Under the pieces are notes generated by a model that saw nothing but the letters and a program-made list of their open reading frames with translations, had not been told where the DNA came from and searched no databases. This document shows, in pieces, positions 45,736 to 57,700 of a stretch of DNA of 64,000 nt (the first letter of the stretch is position 1; every line of letters begins with the position of its first letter). Position numbers and translations under genes: made by a program. This DNA comes from Catonia carolina. Lineage: Eukaryota > Arthropoda > Insecta > Hemiptera > Achilidae. Location: NCBI GenBank assembly GCA_035578175.1, contig JAQMRL010000014.1, positions 12,836,274 through 12,900,273 of the forward strand. The letters run 5' to 3'.

Positions 45736-46056
45736 ACCCACCGGGTTGGTCTAGAGGTAAAGTCGTCGCCAAAATCTGCTGTTTAACAGCTGACTTTCGG
45801 AGACGAAGGTTCCTGGTTCAAATCCTAGTAAAGGTAGTTACTTTTATACGGATTTGAATGTTAGACAGTGGTTACCGGTGTACTTTGATGGTTGGGGTTT
45901 AATAACCATACTCTCTCAGGAATGGTCGACCTGAGTCTGTACAAGACTACACCTCATTTACACGTCATACACATCATCCTCATCTCATTGGGTCATGGGG
46001 TTGCTTATTGTTCTGAATTGAACAGATTGCAACGTACACAAATTAGGGATTACAAA
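45736..46056 (+). mobile_element. SINE-1 copy just after OR-B exon 1
   Basis: It begins CCCACCGGGTTGGTCTAGAG about 35 bases after the OR-B exon 1 donor and ends AAATTAGGGATTAC followed by an A-run. It occupies the start of what should be the short first intron of the receptor. Confidence 0.8.
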
Positions 46057-46960
46057 AAAAAACTTTACGCACACCTTGCACTGTTTTCTATAATACTAAC
46101 TAGCGGTACCCGGCATGCGTTCCTACGCCGCAGGCAAATATTAAACCGGCAATATTAAAAAAAATTTTTTGTATTAAACATTACAATATTACTGTCAAAT
46201 AACCGCACAAACAAAGCGATATGAAACACAAATCAGTACGACTTACACAACCGAACGATTTACCGAACAAAAACGAATACCAACAAAATACAAAAGACAA
46301 ACAATTATTAAAACGTAGAAATAACTTTATTATTTACAAATATCAAACAAAATTTACAAAGTAACAAAAATTGTAATCTGATGTTGAAATACTTCCAAAT
46401 CAAAATGGCAGAAGAGATTTGTATTCGTTTTAATTTTTTCTATAAATCTAATTATACATTTTATAATACTACGTTGCTCACAATCTTTTAAAAATTATCA
46501 GACCGTCTCTTTAGTTCAGATGGTGACATTTACTATAGTCTGTCTACGCTAAGAGTACTCCGACGTAGGCAACCAACAACACAAGTGATACTACGCGCAC
46601 TTGCGTGTGTATGAGGGTCGTTTATGATGTAGGTTCAACGAAGCTTTGTACATAATATAATAGTAGACTAAATTGTATGACATGTACGTTTTTGCGATTT
46701 AAATTCTGTTCTGGTTTACAGGCATACCATAGTCACTAGCAATTCGATGAGCAATTTTGCTTTAAAGCTTTAAAGTTCTTGAAGCAAACTGCCTTCAGAT
46801 TTGTCTACTGTTCTATTGGCTTATCGAGGTACGTTTTACGTTTGCAAACGATGATTAAAATTCATCGTGACCAATGATGACATTTGTAGTTAACACTAGG
46901 CCGTGACTAGCCGCATCCGAGCGTTGCAGTGCGTGCGTGCGATAGTAGTAGTTAAAAATG
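46057..46960. other. Unassigned part of OR-B 5' intron region
   Basis: Where exon 2 would be expected. I searched for a ~100-base open stretch with a Cys/aromatic helix between a pyrimidine-AG and a GT and did not find one. A scrap of R6 lies at 46536-46575. Confidence 0.4.
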
Positions 46961-47146
46961 TTCGTTCTGGTGCAAGGTCAAAGTCACGCTTAAGGTCATT
47001 CCCAAGATCACGCTCAAAGCTGTGCATTCGACTGCGCAGCTTTAGTAACTTCCGACTGCGTAGCTTCAGTTACCAGTGCAGTCGACTGCGCACTCTTGAG
47101 CGTGACAATGGGGATGACCTTGAGCTTGACCTTGCGTCAGAATGAA
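46961..47146. mobile_element. Short GC-richer foldback element
   Basis: The left arm TTCGTTCTGGTGCAAGGTCA pairs with the right arm TGACCTTGCGTCAGAATGAA (complement), continuing through CAAGGTCAT and TCACGCTCAA. The core holds tandem CGACTGCGCAGC-type motifs. 186 bp, non-coding, clearly richer in G+C than its surroundings. Confidence 0.6.
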
Positions 47147-47314
47147 TATTTTGCACTACTGATAGTCATTCAGGATAAAACATTTGGGTACAAATAATGG
47201 AGTCCTAAGTTAGTCCGTGGTGCGAACGATGCTGGCGGGCTTACACGTCCGCACCGCACGCATTGGTTTGGTTTTCACCGCTCTGTCCGCATTTGTCGTA
47301 CGGATCTGTGGTTA

Positions 47315-48165
47315 AGGTCAACAGCCGAAAGGCTGGTTTGAACCTTTAGAGCAGTGCTCTTCAACCTTATCTTAATTAAGGGCCAAATTTTTATTATGGG
47401 TGGGTTGAGGGCTGCATTGATCTACTTATGTATGCATATTTGTATATGAATATATATAGTATAAACATACATGAACATTTTGTGTCAGGTTAAAAGAAAT
47501 AACATGATTTGTTTTTAAAGCTTATATTGGTTGAAAATGACAGTAAATATCAATATTGAAACATATACTTATACTTAACCATGTTACAAAACTCAAAACC
47601 AAACTAAAAACATCAAAATGGTGATTTTTTCAGTTCACGGGAAACTTGACATTCCTTCTCTTTCACTAGTTTAAAAATCATTAAAATGATGCAATGTTCT
47701 AAGCTCTTTGTTCAAAAACTGAAATCGTTCTGCGGGCCGCTTAAGTTTACGCGGCGGGCCGCGGGTTGAAGATCACTGCTTTAGAGGTTTTACTAAGTAA
47801 AAATGAGGAGTGAGGTGGTTTACAATTGCCAGAACTCACTGAGCTAAAAGAGTATGCTTATCAGCATGCCAGGCTCTCTGAAAAGCACGTACTTTCCACT
47901 CTGCTAATGACACCTTCACTTCATTCACCACACGGTTTTGCTGTATAATGAAATTCATTACTCTCTGAGGAGATAACTATGATAGCGTCTTTTAAATTAC
48001 ATTAGCCTCTTTTGTTGTTAAACAGTTCAGTCATATAATTAGCTGACTGTGATAAAAAATAGAACTATTTTCTGTAGCCCTGGAACCAACAGATCGAGTG
48101 CAATTAATTTAACAATCCATCTGTCCATTACGGGCACATTATCGGTACGGATCTATTAATATCAA
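47315..48165 (+). repeat. R4 repeat split by a hAT MITE
   Basis: The head at 47315-47351 and the rest at 47779-48165 rejoin exactly when the MITE and one CTTTAGAG copy are removed. It ends at the CTGTCCATTACGGGCACATT motif. Confidence 0.72.
47352..47778. mobile_element. hAT-type MITE with 8-bp target duplication
   Basis: 427 bp starting CAGTGCTCTTCAACC and ending GGTTGAAGATCACTG, flanked by the direct repeat CTTTAGAG at 47344-47351 and 47779-47786. CAGTG-type termini with an 8-bp duplication are diagnostic of hAT elements. No transposase. It splits a copy of the R4 repeat exactly, so that repeat was already there. Confidence 0.9.
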
Positions 48166-48217
48166 AAGTCCAGAAAAGGAGTGGATTGTGGATAAAACAA
48201 ACTTGTATTATAGATAC

Positions 48218-49555
48218 TAAAGGCACGAGATTGCCTTTTGCGTATGGATTGTCTGTGAGGTAGGGAAGTGAAAATTTGACAGTGCTGCCATCCTCAACAG
48301 TGAGACACTACTCGTACATTTCACTACCGAGCAGTTTTGTAAGCTGGGGTTTAATCCGAGAAAATGTTTTCTTCACAAACCTTTTAAGAAATAAATATGA
48401 TCTTTAATATTGCCTATAGCTGTATTTAAATGAAATATATGGATTTCTGTAATTACCAGCTAAAGTCTTGAGAAAGTGAGAAAGGAAATCCTCTTCCACT
48501 CCATATCAAGTGTAATACTAGCCAAACCGCATAACAAAGACAGCTTGAACGCTACTACTCTGCCTGATATTATTAGCTACTATTATAAGAAATAAAAACC
48601 AATGATACACCAGGTCCCTCTTTCACTTCCCGCTCAAAAAACGTTATCACACTATTAATAATTTCACGACTTTAATTATGCAAAGTTTGACCTTTTTTGC
48701 CGACTTTATTTTTACCTCTATCACTCATTTATGAACTCAGAACTGAACCGAGTCAACGAAAAAGTAAACAGCTTTGAATAATATAAGACACTACGTTAGA
48801 AATTAAAATCCGATAAATAGCAATATAGTAAACAATAAAATTAAATACATGAGATGGAACATCAAAGATAGATTATAACATTTGTGAAGAATAATACTTC
48901 ACTACAATAACTAAGTAATCACTAACTAATTAATCACTTCAATACATTAAGGTTAGAACTCAACTACAAAATTGTCAAGTTGCACTACTCACGCATACCC
49001 CTCTCCTTATTAAATGGACTTTTCCATACAGACTACTCCCACCAGCTTAGACTGGCCCAAGACACTGTGACGTCATTTTTTCCTTTTACACAATATATTC
49101 ACTATACCTTATTCCATTGGAACAAAATTTTCTACGAATGAATCGCCTTCTTTACTAACGCTGTCACCTGCGTCTTCACTATCAGTCTCACTAATATCTA
49201 CGTAACCGTTTTCTTTTTTTACCATGTGTCAACACTTTAATTTCCTTCTTAATTTTTCGAGTATTTTTTAAGAGACAGGGAAAGGCATTTTTGTTTATCT
49301 TTAACTTCACAGCATTATTAGACTGCAAATTAGATTTCGCTCACCACTGTGAAAAGTCCGCCCACGTATTCGAGAAATTAACATTTCTGTTTAAGGTAAC
49401 AAACAGTTGTATTCCTACAGTTAACCTAGAAAAGGTTCCGCGACATACTGTATATGCTCTGGATTGCTTGTTGTACTAAAGTTCAAGCAGTCGCGCATGC
49501 GCACTGATGCTTTTCCTCCTTTACTCTTCGCTGCAAACAAGGGCAAAATCGTGAC
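48218..49555 (-). repeat. R5 repeat interrupted by ~640 bp
   Basis: 48218-48463 and 49107-49555 match the 20.6-kb copy in order, including minus-strand YVDISETDSEDAGDSVSKEG then DSFVENFVPME. The intervening DNA (48464-49106) is absent from the other copy and is a later insertion of unknown type. Confidence 0.55.
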
Positions 49556-49851
49556 TCAAGTAACTATACAAGGATCGAATTACTGCGGTGAAGTGTGGAA
49601 TGAAATTCACCGTAATCCAGTCTTCTTAATGTATTTTTACTTTCTCTTGCGTTTATTAATGTATACGAAGGAAAGTATTGTTTTCATATCGATTTGAAGA
49701 AATCGATTTTTCACCGGAAATACACATTTTCAGACCCCCTGAACCCACAAACATGTTTTTAGCGATTGGTCTGTATGTCTGTCAGTGTCTTTGTGTGTGT
49801 CAACAAAATATCTCAAGATCGTAACATCGTACGAAGTTGAAATTTAGGTTG

Positions 49852-50400
49852 TACTGATGGTTAGTCACGAAATGAACTTGATTTGAGACGAAGTGTAAGA
49901 GGGGAACAATCTACTGCGCATGCCCAGTTTCTCTAATACAATCCTAACAAACATACTGACACTCGTAGTTCATGTCAATACACAGTCCTTATTTTTTACG
50001 CGACGAGTGGTACAGGATATATTGTTTTGATTTGGCTATTCTTTTTTTACGTTTTAGGGTACATTTATACAAATAAAAGTATTTTAATTTGGTGAAACTC
50101 ATTCCGTTTCTTTTTATTTTAATTCTTCACATTTTATTCATTATGCTGTAGTGTTGTTATAATATTAGTTATCTATCCGTGTATTATAAGTTTATCATGT
50201 CGACCGTTCGAAAGAAGGGTAAAACAATTCAAAGTGCGGAACGGTATGTTATTTTAAATGTTATTAAGTGTTGTTAAGAAGAAGAAAAAAATAAACTATA
50301 AACTACACAGTTGCATGTTTTTAGAAATGTACGTACTGCGCTAGCAGCAGCGCATTGCCCACACTGAGTCCCAAGTTCATCTCGACATTACACATCAGTA
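49852..50400. mobile_element. TIR element inside a TGR repeat
   Basis: 549 bp. Left end TACTGATGGTTAGTCACGAA and right end (complement) TACTGATGTGTAATGTCGAG both continue ATGAACTTG. It interrupts the TGR copy between TTTAGGT and CTGCTAGAGG. Non-coding interior. Superfamily not assigned. Confidence 0.65.
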
Positions 50401-50775
50401 CTGCTAGAGGACCCGACACGAACATTTTCATCAAAATCGGAAGCAGTAGTTTAATCGCAAAACCGGAAGTAGTAGTTTATTCGTGTCATTTTTCATTTTT
50501 CTGAAATTTTCTCAAAAACGGTGCTTACAATTTTTTTTAAATATCGCCTCATTTACTACATTTTTAGTCTCTACAAGATAGAGTGAACGCTATATCTGCT
50601 GAAATTCATGTCTGCTGAAATTCTTGCGGAGGCTGTTCTCTCAACGAAAAAACCGGATTTTTAAAATTGCAGCCTTAATATGCATTTTAGCGAGAAAGTA
50701 CGTATCTAATTAAAGTTGTAGACAAATTTAAAAGTCTACAACTTTGATTTTTAACGTTTGTTTGTATAATGCTTA

Positions 50776-51115
50776 AAATCCAGCTTTTCTAAGTTTGCAC
50801 CTACTGTCAACAAATAATGACGTCACTGAGCATGCGCATTATATCAAAATGTGTACATGCTGATTAAAAAGTAACTACAAAATACTTCCAATAGTATTTA
50901 AATACAAAATACTTTTAAAAGTATTTTTATAAATGAAATCGTTAGGCCTACATCAAATCATGACTGATATTTTAAGTACTTTAAGTACTTATAATTTAAA
51001 ACATATCTAACTTAATAGGAATACGACATCCATAAAGTGGTGGACCCTAGCGTGCACCCTGTAGTAGCTGGCTTTGGTTTGTTTACAGTAGCAGCTAACT
51101 TAGAACAGCTGAACT
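50776..51115. mobile_element. TA-flanked MITE nested in a TGR repeat
   Basis: 340 bp, same family and orientation as the copy at 52353, with shared ATAATGACGTCACTGAGCAT and GTTAGGCCTAC blocks. It interrupts the TGR segment between GCTTA and TAGTTTAG, where uninterrupted copies read GCTTAGTTTAG. TIRs are slightly more diverged. Confidence 0.8.
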
Positions 51116-51490
51116 GTAGTTTAGAGGTAATTAGTGATTTTCAATATTTTTCATGAAAATCTGTAAAAAAATTCATTTTTTAAGATTTCGGCCTTAGTAT
51201 GCATTTTACGACAAAAGTAAAATGAATAAAATCAAATTTATGGGAAATTAAAAGATCTACAACAACTATTAACGTATTTGAAGCATTTTCATCTACAGAG
51301 CCTAGTTTAGCGTAAAAGAGTGATTTTAAGTATTATTAAGCCAAACTGAGGTTGGTTTTCATTTTCCATCATTCACTCATGATTAAAATAAGGTTATGTT
51401 TTATAATGTTAGTTTTTTGTTAGAGAAAGAGAAAGTTTTTTTGAACGAGAAGTCGTGCGATTGTTTCACACCAGATCTTTTTTGCTTCAG

Positions 51491-51595
51491 GTTGACGATA
51501 CTTTATTCTTACGCTTGATACATGGAATTCAGATTAGTGCTTTTATTTTGTTCAATTTTCTGTACTATTCCATCGGCCAGATTATCATAAATGAG
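51491..51595 (+). CDS. OR-B exon 3
   Basis: A 105-nt, phase 0-0 exon between TTTTTTGCTTCAG and GTAAAG. It encodes VDDTLFLRLIHGIQISAFIL then FNFLYYSIGQIIINE, a membrane helix ending in glutamate as in OR-A exon 3. The TGR repeat that fills the upstream intron ends about 15 bases before it, so the T-rich acceptor tract adjoins the transposon's terminal T-run. Confidence 0.75.
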
Positions 51596-51648
51596 GTAAA
51601 GAATATTTTTATCATTTTTAGACATTGAATTGTAAGGTGAACCGATTA

Positions 51649-51862
51649 AGGTGAGACTGTATAATATTTTTACTGAAAATGTTGATTTTTGGTTTTTATA
51701 TTTTTCAATAGTTCAGACCTAGATCTACCAAAAAACTATTAAATTACGTCAAAAAATTTATTTTAATGAAAAAATTAAGTTTTTTGCAGGATTACCCAGA
51801 AAAATTATCATGTCACCAAGAACGAATATTTTTTACAATTTTATACTGAGCGTTTTAGAGCA
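51649..51862 (+). repeat. R7 repeat downstream of OR-B exon 3
   Basis: Same orientation as 43621 (TAAGGTGAGACTGTATAATA, TTACCCAGAAAAATTATCAT). It starts 53 bases after the exon 3 donor. Confidence 0.6.
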
Positions 51863-52251
51863 AAGGGAATGTTAGTTTTTTCAAATATCTGCGTTATTTT
51901 ATTAAATATTCTTAGCTGTTGGTTCAGATTTCTAACCAACTGTTGATGGGAAATTTACTTGTTTGTATGCACCTTGTTTTTGATTGTGCCTTTTTGTTTT
52001 TGCCTGTTCTCGTAAATTTTGGTACATTTTTCTCAGAAACTGTTAAAACTAGAAGGCTGAAATTTTTACCAGCTATTCATCTTGTACATGCACATATACC
52101 CACTCTTTTATGACTTTCTTAGGTGCTCCAAAAATTAGCAATATATAAAAATTATAGAAAAAATTTTGTAAAAGTTTTATGTTATTCATTATTTTGTTTT
52201 CAATTTTCTGCTTCAACAGATTAAATTGAAAGAAATTTCAGTAGCTAGACC
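51863..52251 (+). other. Unassigned stretch with a hydrophobic ORF
   Basis: 51919-52113 encodes MGNLLVCMHLVFDCAFLFLP, VLVNFGTFFSETV and a further basic stretch. It has a membrane-like segment and an acceptor-like TTCTTAG just upstream. It could be a receptor exon relic or chance. Confidence 0.2.
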
Positions 52252-52907
52252 AACCACCGGGTTGGTCTAGAGGTAAAGTCGTCGCCAAAATCAGCTGCTT
52301 AACAGCTGATTTTCGGAGACGAAGGTTCCTGGTTCAAATCCTAGTAAAGATACAGTCCAGCCTTTCTTAGTTTGCTCCTAATGTAAACAAATAATGACGT
52401 CACTGAGCATGCGCATTACATAAAGATGAGTACACGCTAATTAAAAAGTAACAACAAAATACTTTCAAAAGTATTTAAATACAAAATGCTTTTAAAAGTA
52501 TTTTTATAAATGAAATTGTTAGGCCTACTTCATATCATGACTGATGTTTGAAGTACTTTAAGTACTTATAATTTAAAATATAGTTAACTTAATAGGAATA
52601 CGACAACCATAAAGTCGCGGACTCTAGCGTGCACCCTGTAGTAGGTGGCTTTGGTTTGTTGACAGTAGGAGCAAACTAAGAACGGCTGAACTGTAGTTAC
52701 TTTTATACGGATTTGAATGCTAGACGGTGGTTACTGGTGTACTTTGATGGTTGGGGTTCAATTAACCATACTCTCTCAGGAATGGTCGGCCTGAGTCTGC
52801 ACAAGACTACACCTCATTTACACGTCATACATATCATCCTCATCTCATTGGGTCATGGGGTTGCTTATTGTTCTGAATTGAACAGATTGCAACGTACACA
52901 CATTTGA
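52252..52907 (+). mobile_element. SINE-1 copy split by a MITE
   Basis: The tRNA-like head is at 52252-52352 and the body at 52694-52907, separated by the 341-bp MITE. Its B-box-like GGTTCAAATCC is a closer consensus match than the 8.6-kb copy's. Confidence 0.82.
52353..52693. mobile_element. TA-flanked MITE nested in a SINE
   Basis: 341 bp. TIRs start CAGTCCAGCCTTTCTTAGTT and, as complement of the right end, CAGTTCAGCCGTTCTTAGTT, each running into TGCTCCTA. TA occurs on both sides (52351-52352, 52694-52695). Removing the element and one TA restores the uninterrupted SINE. A sister copy is at 50776-51115. Confidence 0.88.
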
Positions 52908-53014
52908 AATTTAAAAAAAAACTTTCTCGTGCCCTTTATGGATAAATATAGTAGCTAGAGAAACTCGAAAACGATTAAGTGTGTAAAGTTTAATTTCCCT
53001 ATCTTTTACCAACC

Positions 53015-54139
53015 CTATGAAAAATTACCTGAAAATAACAAATTAACACTGGCGGGATAAAAGGTATAGTCTCCCCTTAATAGGTTGTACAGATAAGTTT
53101 TGTACTTAGGCTTAAGCAGCTTGATTAAATTGTACAAATCAGGTTTTAGCATAGAATCAACAAACTGTATGTTTCTCTTTCTCAACCATTCTTTCATTTC
53201 ATCTTTTCTTGTAGCTGACGTGGGACAGTGTTCTTCTAACTTATTATGGTATGGCGCATTATCTACTACAAGAACACTATTCGACGGCAATCCTTTAAGT
53301 AATTTTTCTTCTAACCACTTTTTGTAGTTGTTAAAGTTCATTTCGTTATGATAATCGCCAGTACATGAATTGGAGTTCCATCTTAGATATGCCCCTGATA
53401 CAAACTCGTGTTCACCGCCGGCATTTATATTTAGTCTCTGTTCCTTAGATATTTTCTTTCTAAAACCGGCATTTGAATTGTCAGTCCAAGCTTTCGCTTG
53501 CGTATGACTCGCATGTATGTACGTTTCGTCCATGTAAACAATATAACGTCTCTGTTCTTGATAAGCCTTGATGTTTCTTAAGTAATTAAATCGTAATTGT
53601 CCTAATGTCATGTTTTTCTACCAATAATTTTCGGTCGTTTTCCGTTTTCACCCATTTAAAACCAATCCTGTGCAGTTCGTTGCGTAATGTTTCTTTACTT
53701 CCTGTGTATCCAGTGTCCTTGCAAAACTTGTTATGAATTGTTTTTAAAGTAGGTATTGTTTTCTCTGTTACATGAAAATTTAACACTGTCCTACGTAAAA
53801 CACTGCAATCAAAATCATCTAACACTATTTTTTTCTATTTCTGTTTTTAAGCCGCTTTTTTGGTGAAACTAATGAACATGACTGTCCGTCAGCAATCTTT
53901 TTTTTCTCTAAGGCTATTCTTCGAACGGTGCTCAAGCTGACCCCTGTCGCTGCAGCCACACGCTCTTTAACTTTGACTAACGGAATTACTGGGCTTCCGT
54001 GAATTGCTTCCTGGCGCATGAATTCTAATAGTGAGCCGATTATTTCACGTGCTTGAGAGTGAATAGTTTTTTGCTTCACTCTACTTTTTACACTCATAGC
54101 CGCTGTTAATAAAATATTATGCTGTTTTTTTAAATACAC
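53015..54139 (-). pseudogene. IS630/Tc1-like DDE transposase, frameshifted and 3'-truncated
   Basis: Three consecutive minus-strand frames. 54097-53825 is MSVKSRVKQKTIHSQAREII and a helix-turn-helix (VKERVAAATGVSLSTVRRIA). 53825-53586 is a second DNA-binding segment (GSKETLRNELHRIGFKW). 53611-53015 is the catalytic part, with VYMDETYIHASHTQAKAW and SVLVVDNAPYHNKLEEHCPT. It ends KPKYKTYLYNLLRGDY and then unrelated residues. The family's PPYHCxLNPIE block, which carries the third catalytic residue, is missing. One break lies in an A-run near 53825. Known: these cut-and-paste transposases are common in hemipterans and other arthropods. Confidence 0.75.
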
Positions 54140-54534
54140 TAAAACACCATTTTAAATAAACACAATACACTTTTTTTAATAAACTAACACTAAAACACTA
54201 TTTTAAATACACACAATTACACTGTTTTAAATAAAATGGTTTTCGATAACGCATAAAAGAAAATTACGTCTTATATGTAAGGTACTATTACATATATTAT
54301 ATAAGCCTTGATGTATTCTAATATATTCTTGATATATATATTCCTTGATATATTCTATTCTAAGGAAACCGACTGGATTACAAAACTGAAACACTACTTT
54401 TTTGACCCACTGTACGGATGTTCACTCTTCGGTGACTGGAAACGCACTGGCTCTGAAACCCCCCACTACTTCCTTTGCTACTGCGCATACACAACTCACA
54501 TCTAATTTGGAATGAGTTGGCCTGTATTATGCTT
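54140..54534. other. Transposase 5' flank
   Basis: Tandem-like AAACACTATTTTAAATACAC motifs (54150-54240) upstream of the IS630-like transposase, possibly its terminal region. I could not pair them with a left end. Confidence 0.35.
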
Positions 54535-54735
54535 TTGAACCTCTAGGGGCTTTACTAAGTAAAACAAGGAGGGAGGTAGTTTACCATTGCTACAACTCAC
54601 TGAGTCAAAAAGTATGCTTATAAGCATGGCTGACCTGAAAAGCAACCGCTTTCCACCCTGAAAATGACACCTTCACTTCATTCACCACGGGTCTGGCTGT
54701 ATAATGAAATTCATTACTCTCAAAGGCAATAACTA
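54535..54735 (+). repeat. R4 repeat truncated at the LINE start
   Basis: TTTGAACCTCTAGGGGCTTT to ATGAAATTCATTACTCTCAA, then LINE leader sequence. Either the LINE inserted here or R4 forms part of this LINE's upstream region. Confidence 0.6.
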
Positions 54736-57700
54736 ATTGTCAAAGGCATAAGGATACGGAAGGGAACGGAAAACCACCGTATTAAAGGTCTCAAATGACA
54801 TTCCTAGAAAATCAAAATGGCATTTACAAAAACTCATAGACACCTTACTGATCATGGGAGTCGGAAACCAAGATCCGGCAGGGGAGGTACCTACACTTGA
54901 AGAATATGAGGCCTCTCAGGTCGTCAGCAAGCGAAATCCTCATAAGCAGAAAGAAGCCAGGAAAACCATTGGTTTAGAAAAAATAGAAAAAGGACGCACC
55001 CTAAGACTGGCCACATGGAACGTGAAGAGTTTATATCAACCGGGTAAGCTAGATAACCTAATAGCTGAAATGGATCGCCTTAAGATAAATATACTCGGTA
55101 TTAGCGATGTTCAATGGCCGGATTCAGGAAAACTAGCCACAAACAATGGCATGATGTATTATGTTAGTAACAATGATCCAAGACATCGATATGGAGTTGC
55201 CATACTTTTGGACCAAGAGACAAATAAATCTGTTGTTGGTTTTACCCCCTACTCGGAGAGATTAATGATGATCCCGCTGCAGACATTCTCTAAAAAGATA
55301 AACGTTGTCCAAATATACGCACCTACTGCCGACAAAGATGAGACCGAGATAGAAAGGTTCTATATGCAATTGAACGAAATCATAAGATCCACAAAAAAAG
55401 ATGACATATTGTTGGTAATGGGAGATTTCAACGCCAAGATTGGAAGGGGAAAAGTGGATGGATGTGTGGAGGAGTTTGGCTTGGGAGAAAGAAATGAGAG
55501 GGGGGACAGACTTGTCGAATTCTGCCAAAGTGAGAAGCTGGTAGTAATGAATACCATATTTAAATTGCCTAACAGAAGACTTTATACTTGGAAATCACCT
55601 GCGGATGCAGAGGATCACATTGTTAGAAATCAGATAGACTACATTTTAATAAAATCCAGATATAAAAACACGATAAAGTCTGTGAGAACATACTCCGGAG
55701 CTGACATAAATTCAGATCATAATCCATTAGTAAGTGTTATGCAGATAAAATTGAAGCAGATTCGAAAACAATCAAATATACCACGGTTCGATGTCTCAAG
55801 GATAAAAGAAGAACCTATACGCCAGAGTTTGAAAAAAGAAATAAATGGTAACTTAAAGGAAAGAAAACAAGATGTGATAAAGGCGACAGATGTTGATGAC
55901 AAATGGAGCATTATACAGAAGACCTTGGTAGAGGCAGGCAAGAAGATATTGCAGACACAAATAAGAAAAAAACAGAGATGGATGACTTCAGAAATCCTAG
56001 AGCTAATGGGGGAAAGAAGGAAGTATAAAGGCAGGAATAAGGCAGAATACAAGGAAACACAGAGATTGATAAGAGAGAAAATAAAAGAGGCAAAATCCAC
56101 CTGGCTTACAAATCAGTGCAGTGAAATAGAGGAATATGCTAAAAAGTATGATAGCTTCAACATGCATAAGAAAATAAAGGAAATGACAAATACACAGAGA
56201 AAAAGGAAAGATGGTCTTCTTAAAGACAATAATGGAAAAATTATTATAGAAGTCAAAGAGAAATTGGATAAGTGGAAGACATACATAACAGACCTGTTTG
56301 AGGATAATCGTCAAGAACCGGAAGAAATTGACAGTGAAACGGGACCGGAGATCATGATGGAGGAAATCAAACAGGCAATACGAAATGCAAAAAACGGAAA
56401 AGCTGTAGGTCCAGACGAAATACCTGCGGAATTATTGAAATGCCTGGATGATGAAACTCTACATATACTGCTGGATCTGTTTAATGAAGTCTATAAAACC
56501 GGACAAATACCACAGGAATGGTTGGTGTCTACCTTTGTAGCAATACCAAAGACAATATATGCCAAAGATTGTTCAGACTATAGGACAATATCACTAATAA
56601 GCCATACCCTTAAAATATTTCTGAAGGTAATTCATGAAAGATTATATAGAAAACTAGAAGATGATACGGACGATACCCAATTTGGGTTCCGCAAAGGACT
56701 GGGAACAAGAGAGGCATTGTTTGCTTTTAATGTCCTTTCTCAAAGATGCTTAGATATGAGCATCGATATATATGCCTGCTTCATTGATTTTGAAAAAGCA
56801 TTTGACAGGGTCCGACATGAAAAACTAATAGAATTATAGAAAAACAAAAATATAGACAGACGAGATTTGCGAATCATCATCAATCTGTATTGGAATCAAA
56901 AGGCCAATATAAAGGTCGAAGAACAAAAGTCCGAGAATATTGATGTAAAGAGAGGAGTAAGACAGGGTTGTGTTCTGTCGCCACTACTGTTTAACATGTA
57001 TAGTGAAGCCATATTTCAAGAAGCCATAACAGAACTGAGTGATGGAATCTCTGTGGGTGGAAGGATGGTAAATAACATAAGATTCGCTGATGACACCGTT
57101 GTGATGGCAGACTCCCTGGAATCGTTGCAAGAATTGGTGAATAGAATTAACGATCATTGCATTGGATATGGACTTAGAATAAATGAGAAAAAAACTAAAT
57201 TTATGATTGTCTCGAAAGCAGAACATGGAAATGAAACATTAACAATAGAGCAAACCCAAATAGAAAAAGTAGAGGCATACAAATATCTGGGAACCTGGGT
57301 TGATGACAAGAATGACCAAACCAAAGAAATTAAAGTACGAATTGAAACTGCAAGGCAAGCATTCATAAAATTGAAGACAATGCTAACAAACAAAGACCTT
57401 CAGATGCCTCTCAGATTAAGAGCTCTAAGGTGTTACGTATTTTCTATCGTACTATATGGAATGGAAGCTTGGACATTGAAGAAACAACACATAAAGAAGA
57501 TAGAAGCGTTCGAAATGTGGTGTTACAGGAGAATATTGAAAATTCAGTGGGTCCGAAAGGTTACCAATGTTGAGGTGCTACGACGTTTAAATAAGGAGTT
57601 GGAAGTTATGAAGAGTATAAAAACAAGAAAACTAGAATATTTGGGTCACATAACCAGAGGAGAAAAATATGAGTTGCTGAGAATTATTATGCAGGGAAGG

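Larger units (their letters stand above)
49630..51480 (+). mobile_element. TGR repeat carrying two nested elements, ends at OR-B exon 3
   Basis: Three blocks in order (49630-49851, 50401-50775, 51116-51480), separated by the 549-bp TIR element and the 340-bp MITE. The last block ends TTGTTTCACACCAGATC about 15 bases before the exon 3 acceptor. Confidence 0.75.

Noticed and set aside
46640..46830. OR-B exon 2 candidate
   Set aside because: A pyrimidine-AG followed by ~31 bases and GTACGT is present, but it is far too short and the peptide does not resemble OR-A exon 2.
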